From: Verrucomicrobiota bacterium
GTDB taxonomy: Bacteria; Verrucomicrobiota; Verrucomicrobiia; Opitutales; Opitutaceae
Reading direction: 5' to 3'
Length of the DNA: 64,000 nucleotides
Assembly: GCA_016235555.1 (NCBI GenBank)
Contig: JACRKC010000099.1
Location: forward strand, 1 to 64,000
Below the pieces are notes generated by a model that was not told where the DNA came from, did not search any database, and saw only the letters and a program-made list of their open reading frames with translations. Positions 43,306-49,998 of this stretch are shown here, one piece after another. The stretch's first letter is position 1, and the number at the start of each line of letters is the position of its first letter. Position numbers and translations under genes: made by a program.

Positions 43306-43383
43306 GACCGCGGATTGCGCGGATACCGCGGATAAAGGCAGGGAAATCTCGGGCCATCCGCGCCATCTGCGTAATCCGCGGTC
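43306..43383. repeat. 'GACCGCGGATTGCGCGGATA' hairpin repeat
   Basis: GACCGCGGATTGCGCGGATA at the left and CTGCGTAATCCGCGGTC at the right. It fills part of the gene-free stretch 43157-43518 between two divergent isomerase genes. Near 43482-43509 a second half-repeat of the kind 'GTTCATCCGGGTCCATCTG' runs up to the next gene start. No control site could be made out. Confidence 0.7.
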
Positions 43384-43518
43384 AGAGGATTGAAACGATC
43401 GTCGCAGGGCGGGCGCATGTTCTGAGGTGGTGCACAAACCGCCCCAACTGCCCCGTCTCGAACTGCGCGGAGCCAATTCTCTGTGTTCATCCGGGTCCAT
43501 CTGTGGTTAACCCGCCGC

Positions 43519-44313
43519 GTGCTCCGTTGTATTTCCACCCTCGGTTGTCCGGACTTTTCGCTCGATGAGACGCTGGCGCTCGCGGCGCGGCATGGGCTCG
43601 CGGCGGTGGAGATCCGCGCGCTGGGCGGCACGGTGGAGCTGCCGCGCTATTTCGCGGGGCAGTTTGGGGCGCCGGAGGCGCTCGCCGCGCAAATGCGCGG
43701 AGCGACGGTGAGGGTCGCGGCGCTCGATACGTCGCTCAAGCTGGCGGGCGCGGCACCGGGCGACCGCGAGGCGTTTCTCGCCTACGTGCCGTGGGCGGAG
43801 GCGCTCGGCGCGCGGTGGCTGCGGGTGTTCGACGGGGGAAAGGCGGGCGACGCGGCGGAGCTGATCGCGATGGCGGAAACCGTGCGTTGGTGGCGCGACG
43901 TGCGCCGCGCGAACGGTTGGGCGGCGGATATTTTCATCGAGACGCACGACTCGCTTTTCACCGCGGATGCGATCAACCGCTTCCGGTCGCACGCGCCCGG
44001 CACGGCGATCCTGTGGGATTCGCACCACACGTGGAAGAAGGGTGGGGAGGACCCGGTCGCGACGTGGCGGGCCATCCGCGATGGCGTGGTGCATGTGCAC
44101 GTGAAGGACAGCATCAGCGTGCCGAGCGCAAAGCATCCGTTCACCTACGTGCTGCCCGGCGATGGCGAGTTTCCGATCGCCCCGCTGCTCGCGGCGCTGC
44201 GGGCGGATGGGTTTGGTGGGCTCGTGAGCTTGGAGTGGGAGCGGCTGTGGCATCCCTATCTGCCGTCGCTGGACGAGGCACTCACGGTCGCGCGGGCGCG
44301 GGCTTGGTGGTGA
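43519..44313 (+). CDS. Sugar phosphate isomerase/epimerase (second, xylose isomerase-like)
   Basis: 264 residues. GTG at 43519 starts the first barrel strand (VLRCISTLGCPDFSLDETLA); a GTG 36 bases upstream lies in a repeat and was rejected. Barrel motifs: HGLAAVEIRALGGTVELPRY, ADIFIETHDSLFTADAINR (metal Glu), ILWDSHHTWKKGGEDP (Asp/His) and VVHVHVKDSISVPSAKHPF (His-x-His-x-Lys). It ends FGGLVSLEWERLWHPYLPSL then DEALTVARARAWW. A diverged second copy of this last segment lies 600 bp downstream (44920-44977), on the other side of a two-gene toxin-antitoxin-like cassette, which suggests an insertion at the 3' end. It is divergent from the isomerase at 42122. Confidence 0.83.
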   Translation: MLRCISTLGCPDFSLDETLALAARHGLAAVEIRALGGTVELPRYFAGQFGAPEALAAQMRGATVRVAALDTSLKLAGAAPGDREAFLAYVPWAEALGARWLRVFDGGKAGDAAELIAMAETVRWWRDVRRANGWAADIFIETHDSLFTADAINRFRSHAPGTAILWDSHHTWKKGGEDPVATWRAIRDGVVHVHVKDSISVPSAKHPFTYVLPGDGEFPIAPLLAALRADGFGGLVSLEWERLWHPYLPSLDEALTVARARAWW

Positions 44314-44317
44314 TGAT

Positions 44318-44641
44318 TCAGCCGAGCACGGAAAATGTGCCCGCAGTCAGGGTGGGAAGCAGCGCGAGTAGCTTCGGCATCAAGTGGCGGGTGTCGGCGA
44401 GCCGATTGGATGGTGCACGTAATGCGACGACTGCCAGCGGCAGCCCTTCGAGCAGCCGGCGCCGGTCGTGCGCCATCGCGTTGTCCATGGTGATCAACAC
44501 ATCGAATTGCCGGCTTGCGCGGTCGATCAGCGCGCCGTTCTTCGTTCCTGCCCAGCCGATCAGGGGCACCGAGCAGACTTCGTGGCCGGGGAGTTCGCGA
44601 CCCAGCCGCCAGTCGAGATTCTCATCGAGGAGAATCCGCAT
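44318..44641 (-). CDS. DUF5615 PIN-like protein (probable toxin)
   Basis: 107 residues. DUF5615 proteins are compact PIN-like nucleases: the start MRILLDENLDWRLGRELPG supplies the first acidic pair, FDVLITMDNAM the second Asp, and the end has SNRLADTRHLMPKLLALLP. The stop is 4 bp from that of the convergent isomerase. It is 3 bp downstream of a DUF433 gene, the usual antitoxin-like partner, so the pair forms a type II-like module. Toxicity not shown by sequence. Confidence 0.82.
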   Translation of the reverse strand: MRILLDENLDWRLGRELPGHEVCSVPLIGWAGTKNGALIDRASRQFDVLITMDNAMAHDRRRLLEGLPLAVVALRAPSNRLADTRHLMPKLLALLPTLTAGTFSVLG

Positions 44642-44644
44642 GGC

Positions 44645-44857
44645 CTACGCAGGCTCGAGGATGTGCGCTCGCGACTCCTCCAGCACCGCGATCACTTGTT
44701 CGCGCTGCACACTGGGAAACCCGGTCAGGAAATCGTCGATCGTCTCACCCGCCTCAAGGTGATCGAAGAGGCTCCGGACCGGCACTCGCGTGCCCACAAA
44801 CACGCGTTCGCCTCCGAGGATATCGGGATCGGAGATCGTGACGCCGCCGGCTTTCAT
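44645..44857 (-). CDS. DUF433 family protein (probable antitoxin)
   Basis: 70 residues. DUF433 pattern: ITISDPDILGG-type start (here VTISDPDILGGERVFVGTRV), then PVRSLFDHLEAGETIDDFLT and FPSVQREQVIAVLEESR, a helix-turn-helix-like arrangement related to VapB-type antitoxins. The stop lies 3 bp before the start of the DUF5615 gene. The pair probably regulates its own promoter upstream (about 44858-44915), but no clear operator is visible. Confidence 0.85.
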   Translation of the reverse strand: MKAGGVTISDPDILGGERVFVGTRVPVRSLFDHLEAGETIDDFLTGFPSVQREQVIAVLEESRAHILEPA

Positions 44858-44919
44858 GCTTTGGAAGCTACCCGAGAATCGAATTGCGACAAGCGCGGAT
44901 TGGATTGAATGGCGCTTCC

Positions 44920-44977
44920 GCGTCTCCCACCGCTCGACGAGGCGCTGACGGTGGCGCAGGCGCGCGGGTGGTGGTAG
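44920..44977 (+). pseudogene. Diverged copy of the isomerase 3' end
   Basis: In frame it reads RLPPLDEALTVAQARGWW followed by TAG, matching the end of the gene at 43519 (YLPSLDEALTVARARAWW). At DNA level it is about three-quarters identical. No start or other part of the gene is present. It sits directly outside the DUF433/DUF5615 cassette, and its stop codon is the TAG of the next REP element. Confidence 0.75.
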
Positions 44978-45041
44978 CGGCCGACGTGAGGAGGCCGGAG
45001 AACGCGCGGCATGCGGCCGGCCTCCTCACGTCGGCCGCTAC
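44974..45041. repeat. REP-like inverted pair
   Basis: GTAGCGGCCGACGTGAGGAG at the left and TCCTCACGTCGGCCGCTAC at the right; near-perfect. It begins with the stop codon of the isomerase remnant. It precedes copy C of the 30-bp motif by 36 bp. Confidence 0.85.
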
Positions 45042-45077
45042 GACGATCGCGCAGCGAGATGAAAGTCGCGCGTTCAT

Positions 45078-45107
45078 GTGGAAAATCGTCGGACGGATGT
45101 GTGCGGC
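45078..45107 (+). promoter_or_regulatory. Shared 30-bp upstream motif, copy C
   Basis: GTGGAAAATCGTCGGACGGA then TGTGTGCGGC, same orientation to its gene as copies A and B, ending 59 bp before the receptor ATG. Extra shared bases on both sides (CATGTG at the left; CTT a few bases after the right end) support a real site. Confidence 0.66.
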
Positions 45108-45166
45108 TCGCTCTTGGCTGCCGCGGACAATGGGCGCAGGTGTCGGCTGACACCCAAGTCAACCCC

Positions 45167-48100
45167 ATGCGTGCACACCTGCTTCTCCGTCGCGGTCCGT
45201 CGGCGTTTTTCGGACTGCTGCTCAGCCTGATCGTCACCGCCGTTGCGCTCCGCGCTCAGCCCGGTGCCGCCACCGGCACGATTGAGGGCCGCGTGTTCAA
45301 TCCCGCCAACAACACCTACGTCGAGCGCGCGCGGCTCACGGTCGCCGGCACGAACCTCGAGGCGTTTTCGGACGCCGACGGCAACTACCGCCTCGACGGC
45401 GTGCCGGCGGGCACGGCCACGGTGAACGCGTTTCGCACCGGCCTTCCCCTGACCACGGCCACCGTGCAGGTCGTCGCCGGCACCCCCGCGCAGCTTACGA
45501 TCAATCTCGGCAAGGCCGACGACGCCGTCGTGAAGCTCGACGCCTTCGTCGTCGAATCCAAGAGCATGGATGGCGCGGCGATCGCCATCAACGAGCAGCG
45601 CTTCTCCTCGCAGATGAAGACCGTGGTCGGCGCCGATGAGTTTGGCCAGGTGGCCGAGGGCAACGCCGCCGAGTTCATGAAATTCCTTCCGGGCGTCGCG
45701 ATCGAGAACGGCGGCGGCAACGCGCGAAACATCTACCTCAACGGCGCGCCCACGAACAACGTCCCCGTGACCGTGGCGGGCCTCGATCTCGCGAGCGCGG
45801 GCGTCGGCGGCATGGGCCGCGCCGTTGCGATGGACATGGTTTCGATCAACAACGTTTCGCGCATCGAGATCGTGCAATCGCCCACACCGGAGTCGCCGGG
45901 CAGCGCGCTCGCCGGTTCGGTCAACATGGTTCCGCGCAGCGCGTTTGAGCGGCTGAAGCCCGAGTTCAACGGCAGTGCGTTCGTGATGATGCGCGACAGC
46001 GAGCACGAACTCGGCAAGACGCCGGGCCCGACGCACAAGGAGACCTACAAGTGGCACCCGGGCTTCGACCTGGCCTACACCGTGCCGGTCAACAAGCGCT
46101 TCGGCTTCGCGCTCTCGTTCAATCACTCCACGCAGTATTCCCCGCAGGACTGGGTCGGCCTCACGTGGCGCGGCACCAACGGGGCGATCGACGCCAACTA
46201 CGCGCCGACGACGCCCGACAAACCCTACCTGACCAACTACTCCTACCGCGACGACACGAAGGAAACCGGCCGCACCTCGCTGGGCGTGAGCTTCGACTAC
46301 CGACTCACCGATCGCGACCGCATCTCGGTCGCGTATCAGAGCACGCAGAACTACGTCGATTTCTTCGCGCGCCAGTTCAACTTCAACATCCAGCGCGCGC
46401 TCTCCGGCAATTTCGGCCCGACCTTCACGCGTGGCGACACCGGCGCGCCCGCCACGGCCTCGTATGGCAACGTGCAGGTGACCAACAACGCCATCTATCG
46501 CTCGAACCGCACCGACATGCCGACGCTCACATGGATCCACAACGGCCCCACCTGGCGATTCGAGGGCGGCTTTGGCTACTCACGCGCGAGCAACGTCGAT
46601 CGCGACACCGAGTTCGGCTTCCTTCAGGGCGCCACCGCCACCCGCGGCCGCCTGCGGGTGAACTTCGACGACGTCACCTACCTGCGCCCCGGCATGATCA
46701 CCGTGCTCGACGATGCCAACGGCCAGGCCCTCGATCCCTACCGGCTCGACAACAAGGCGCTCACGACCGCCGCCTCGAATCCGCGCATCTTCCGCGACTA
46801 CCGCAAGAGCGCTTACCTGAACAGCACGCGCCGCTTCGATTGGTCCGTCCCGGTCACGATCAAGACGGGCCTCGACCTGCGCATCGGGCAGCGCGACGCG
46901 TTTGGCGGCACGACCACCTTCACCTACGTCGGCGCCGACGGCGTCGCCGCGCCCACGCCCAACACCCCCGTCGGCAACGACAATGGCGCCGGCCCCTTTC
47001 TCGACGAGAGCTTCTCGCAGCGCACGCCGCCTTGGGGCTTTACCCGCACCGATTGGATGAGTGCGAAGAAAATCTACGCGGCCTACACCGCCCGCCCGGC
47101 GAACTTCACGATCAACCCGGTCGACGTCTACAACAGCTACACCAACCTCTCGAAGCGCGCGGAGGAAAAGATCTCGGCCGGTTACGTGCGGTTCGATGCC
47201 GCGTTTTTCGAGCGCCGCCTGAACATCACCACCGGCCTGCGCGCCGAGCAGACCAACATCGACGCCTACGGCCCGCTCAACAATCCCGTCGGCAACTTGC
47301 AAAAAGACGCGCAAGGCCGGCCCATCCGCGGCACGACGATCTTCCCGGCCGCCAGCCTCGACGCGCGCAAACTCATCCTCCTCGAGCGCGGCGCCCACGT
47401 GCAGAAGGAATATCTCCGCTACTTCCCGAGCCTGAACGCGAACTACTCGATCCGGCCCAACCTGATCGCGCGCGGCGCCTACTACTGGTCGGTAGGCCGG
47501 CCCGATTTCAATCAATACGCCGGCGGTGTCACGCTGCCCGACCTCACCGCGACGCCCGATCCCAACACCGCCGCCGGCCGCATCACGGTCAACAATGTCG
47601 GCATCAAGCCGTGGAAGGCTGAGAGCTACAAGCTGCGCCTCGAATATTATTTCGAGAAAGTCGGGCAGGTTTCGATCGGCGGGTTCCGCCGCACGTTCTC
47701 GAATTTCTGGCGGCAACAGCAGGTGACGCCGACGCCGGAGTTCTACGAAAACTTCGGCATCGATCCGACCACCTACGGCAACTACCAGTTTTTCACCGAT
47801 GTGAACCAGCCCGGGACTTATACGCTCAACGGGTTCGAGACGGACTATCGGCAGGCGCTCACGTTTCTGCCCAATTGGGCGCGCGGCGTGCAGGTGTTCG
47901 GCAATGTGTCGCTCATCCACGAGTCCGGCGCGGTGCTCGGCAGCACGGCGTTTGCGGGATTCGTGCCCCGCGTGATCAACTGGGGCGTGAGCCTCACGCG
48001 GCCGAAATTCAACGTGCGCGTGAACGTGAACTTCCGCGGCCGCCAGCGGCTCGGCGCTGTGACTGGTGCCGGCGTCGAGTCGGGCACTTACCGCTACGCC

Positions 48101-48298
48101 GCACCGCGCCGCTACGTGGATCTCGTGGGCGAGTATCACCTCACCCGCCGCTACTCGCTCTTCATGAACCTCCGCAACCTCAACGATGCGTGGGAGACGT
48201 TTGAAGTCTACGGCCCGAACACGCCCGGCTACGCCAAGCTGGCCAACATCACGGATTTTCATCCGCTGTGGACGTTCGGGGTCAAAGGGCGTTTCTAG
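45167..48298 (+). CDS. TonB-dependent outer-membrane receptor (paralogue of the one at 27032)
   Basis: 1043 residues. Signal peptide MRAHLLLRRGPSAFFGLLLS with cleavage near ALRAQPG; carboxypeptidase-regulatory-like domain (GTIEGRVFNPANNTYVERAR, FSDADGNYRLDGVPAGTATV); plug (AIAINEQRFSSQMKTVVGAD, EFMKFLPGVAIENGGGNARN); barrel ending LWTFGVKGRF. The plug closely parallels the receptor at 27032. ATG 45167 is chosen because it begins the signal peptide; the frame is open upstream through the 30-bp motif. A sulfatase starts 6 bp after the stop, so the two are surely co-transcribed. Likely imports sulfated oligosaccharides. Confidence 0.9.
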   Translation: MRAHLLLRRGPSAFFGLLLSLIVTAVALRAQPGAATGTIEGRVFNPANNTYVERARLTVAGTNLEAFSDADGNYRLDGVPAGTATVNAFRTGLPLTTATVQVVAGTPAQLTINLGKADDAVVKLDAFVVESKSMDGAAIAINEQRFSSQMKTVVGADEFGQVAEGNAAEFMKFLPGVAIENGGGNARNIYLNGAPTNNVPVTVAGLDLASAGVGGMGRAVAMDMVSINNVSRIEIVQSPTPESPGSALAGSVNMVPRSAFERLKPEFNGSAFVMMRDSEHELGKTPGPTHKETYKWHPGFDLAYTVPVNKRFGFALSFNHSTQYSPQDWVGLTWRGTNGAIDANYAPTTPDKPYLTNYSYRDDTKETGRTSLGVSFDYRLTDRDRISVAYQSTQNYVDFFARQFNFNIQRALSGNFGPTFTRGDTGAPATASYGNVQVTNNAIYRSNRTDMPTLTWIHNGPTWRFEGGFGYSRASNVDRDTEFGFLQGATATRGRLRVNFDDVTYLRPGMITVLDDANGQALDPYRLDNKALTTAASNPRIFRDYRKSAYLNSTRRFDWSVPVTIKTGLDLRIGQRDAFGGTTTFTYVGADGVAAPTPNTPVGNDNGAGPFLDESFSQRTPPWGFTRTDWMSAKKIYAAYTARPANFTINPVDVYNSYTNLSKRAEEKISAGYVRFDAAFFERRLNITTGLRAEQTNIDAYGPLNNPVGNLQKDAQGRPIRGTTIFPAASLDARKLILLERGAHVQKEYLRYFPSLNANYSIRPNLIARGAYYWSVGRPDFNQYAGGVTLPDLTATPDPNTAAGRITVNNVGIKPWKAESYKLRLEYYFEKVGQVSIGGFRRTFSNFWRQQQVTPTPEFYENFGIDPTTYGNYQFFTDVNQPGTYTLNGFETDYRQALTFLPNWARGVQVFGNVSLIHESGAVLGSTAFAGFVPRVINWGVSLTRPKFNVRVNVNFRGRQRLGAVTGAGVESGTYRYAAPRRYVDLVGEYHLTRRYSLFMNLRNLNDAWETFEVYGPNTPGYAKLANITDFHPLWTFGVKGRF

Positions 48299-48304
48299 TT
48301 CACC

Positions 48305-49903
48305 ATGCACGGTTTTATTCATCTGCCGAAAAGTAGCGCGGTGCTTCAGCCCGCGCTCGTGTGGCGCCAGTGCGGGCTGAAGCACCGCACCACGGGAAAA
48401 CCTTCGCCGGCCTGGTTGGCCGCGTTGGCGCTGGTATTTGTGGCCGCCCTCCACGCGGCCACGCCACCCGCGCGTCCGCACATCCTCTTCCTCGCCGTCG
48501 ACGACCTGAAGCCCACCATCGGGGCCTACGGCGACCGCGTCGCCCGGACGCCCAACCTCGACCGTCTCGCCGCGCGCGGCGTGCTCTTCTCCAATGCCTA
48601 TTGCAACCAGGCCGTGTGCGCCGCCTCGCGCAACACGCTCCTCACCGGCTCCCGCTGCACCACGCTCGGCATCTACAACCTCGCGACGAATTTCCGCCGC
48701 GCCGTGCCCGATGCCGTCACGCTCCCGCAGTATTTCATGCGCCACGGCTACCGCACCGAGGGCATGGGCAAGATTTTCCACGTCGGCCACGGCAACTCCG
48801 ACGATCCCGCCTCGTGGTCCGTGCCCTTCCTCAAGGACAACGTGGTCGACTACGCGCTCCCCGCGAGCACCGACGGCGGCCAGCTCACGCGCGAGGCCGC
48901 GCTCTTCGGCAACTCCAAGCCCGCCGGCGTGCCCATCGGCCAGCTCCCGCGCGGCGCCGCGTGGGAAAACGCAGAGCTCCCCGACACCGCCTACGCCGAC
49001 TCGCGCATCGCCACCCACGCTATCGCCGCCCTCCGCCGCGCCAAGGACCAGCCCGCCGAGCCGCTCTTCCTCGCCGTCGGCTTCGTGCGCCCGCACCTGC
49101 CGTTCTCCGTGCCGAAGAAATACTGGGACCTCTACGACCGCGCCACGCTCCCGCTCGCTACGCGCCGCACGCCGCCCGACGGCGCGCCGCCCTACGCCGG
49201 CAAGACCCTCGGCGAACTCAACAACTACAAACCGTTCCCCGTCGATCCGCCGCTCACCGAGGAGCACGAACGCACCGCCATCCACGGCTACTACGCCAGC
49301 GTCTCCTACATGGACGCCCAGCTCGGCCGCGTGCTCGACGAACTCGACCGCCTCAATCTTGCCGCCAACACCGTCATCGTCCTCTGGAGCGACCACGGCT
49401 GGCACCTCGGCGACCACGGCATGTGGACGAAGCACACCAATTACGAGGAGGCGAACCACATCCCGCTCCTCATCGTCGCCCCCGGCGTCGCGCGCCCCGG
49501 CATGCGCACCGCCGCGATGACCGAGACGGTCGACCTCTATCCCACGCTCGCCGAACTCGCCGGCCTGCCCGCGCCCCAAGTGCCGCAGACGATCGATGGC
49601 CGCAGCCTCGTCCCTGTGCTGCGCGACCCCGCCGCGAGCGTGAAGGACCACATCGTGCACGTCTTCCCGCGCAACGCCCCGGCCCGCGGCGGTGAACTCC
49701 TCGGCCGCGCCGTGCGCACCGCGCGCTACCGCCTCGTGGAGTGGAAAAAAATCGGCGCCGCCGACCCCGCCGACCTCGAACTCTACGACTACGTCGCCGA
49801 CCCGCTCGAAACGAAAAACCTCGCCGCCGCCCAACCCGAAGTCGTCGCCCGGCTGCGCGCCCTCCTCGCCCAGCACCCCGAGCCCCGCCCGGTCGTGCGG
49901 TAG
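48305..49903 (+). CDS. Sulfatase (iduronate-2-sulfatase-like)
   Basis: 532 residues. The metal site VDD is at 65-67 in LFLAVDDLKPTIGAYGD; the signature CAASRNTLLTG starts at Cys105, the formylglycine site. LWSDHGWHLGDHGMWTKHTN and the C-terminal ELYDYVADPLETKNLA are typical of iduronate-2-sulfatase-like (S1_7) enzymes. The N-terminus is odd: MHGFIHLPK, then about 21 residues encoded by a REP palindrome, then a hydrophobic export segment (AWLAALALVFVAALHAA). Either the insertion lengthened the signal peptide n-region or an unusual TTG start downstream of it is used. It follows the TonB receptor by 6 bp. Confidence 0.87.
   Translation: MHGFIHLPKSSAVLQPALVWRQCGLKHRTTGKPSPAWLAALALVFVAALHAATPPARPHILFLAVDDLKPTIGAYGDRVARTPNLDRLAARGVLFSNAYCNQAVCAASRNTLLTGSRCTTLGIYNLATNFRRAVPDAVTLPQYFMRHGYRTEGMGKIFHVGHGNSDDPASWSVPFLKDNVVDYALPASTDGGQLTREAALFGNSKPAGVPIGQLPRGAAWENAELPDTAYADSRIATHAIAALRRAKDQPAEPLFLAVGFVRPHLPFSVPKKYWDLYDRATLPLATRRTPPDGAPPYAGKTLGELNNYKPFPVDPPLTEEHERTAIHGYYASVSYMDAQLGRVLDELDRLNLAANTVIVLWSDHGWHLGDHGMWTKHTNYEEANHIPLLIVAPGVARPGMRTAAMTETVDLYPTLAELAGLPAPQVPQTIDGRSLVPVLRDPAASVKDHIVHVFPRNAPARGGELLGRAVRTARYRLVEWKKIGAADPADLELYDYVADPLETKNLAAAQPEVVARLRALLAQHPEPRPVVR
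48332..48393. repeat. REP-like pair inside the 5' end of the sulfatase gene
   Basis: AGTAGCGCGGTGCTTCAGCC at the left and GGGCTGAAGCACCGCACCAC at the right. Same type as 132-194 and 31221-31281. It codes in frame for residues about 10-30 of the sulfatase. Confidence 0.83.
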
Positions 49904-49974
49904 AGGGTGTTCGCTGCCTGCGGCAGGGCGGTCTGTGACCCGCTCTGCGGACGGGGAAGAATTTTCGAACGCAA

Positions 49975-49998
49975 GGGCAGGTTAAAGACCTGCCCTAC
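49975..49998. repeat. Single REP hairpin giving the 3' end of the DUF2264 gene
   Basis: GGGCAGGTTAAAGACCTGCC then CTAC, which on the minus strand starts GTAGGGCAGG. On that strand it encodes the last residues SRAGL and the TAA stop of the DUF2264 gene. Related pair at 59108-59177. Confidence 0.75.
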
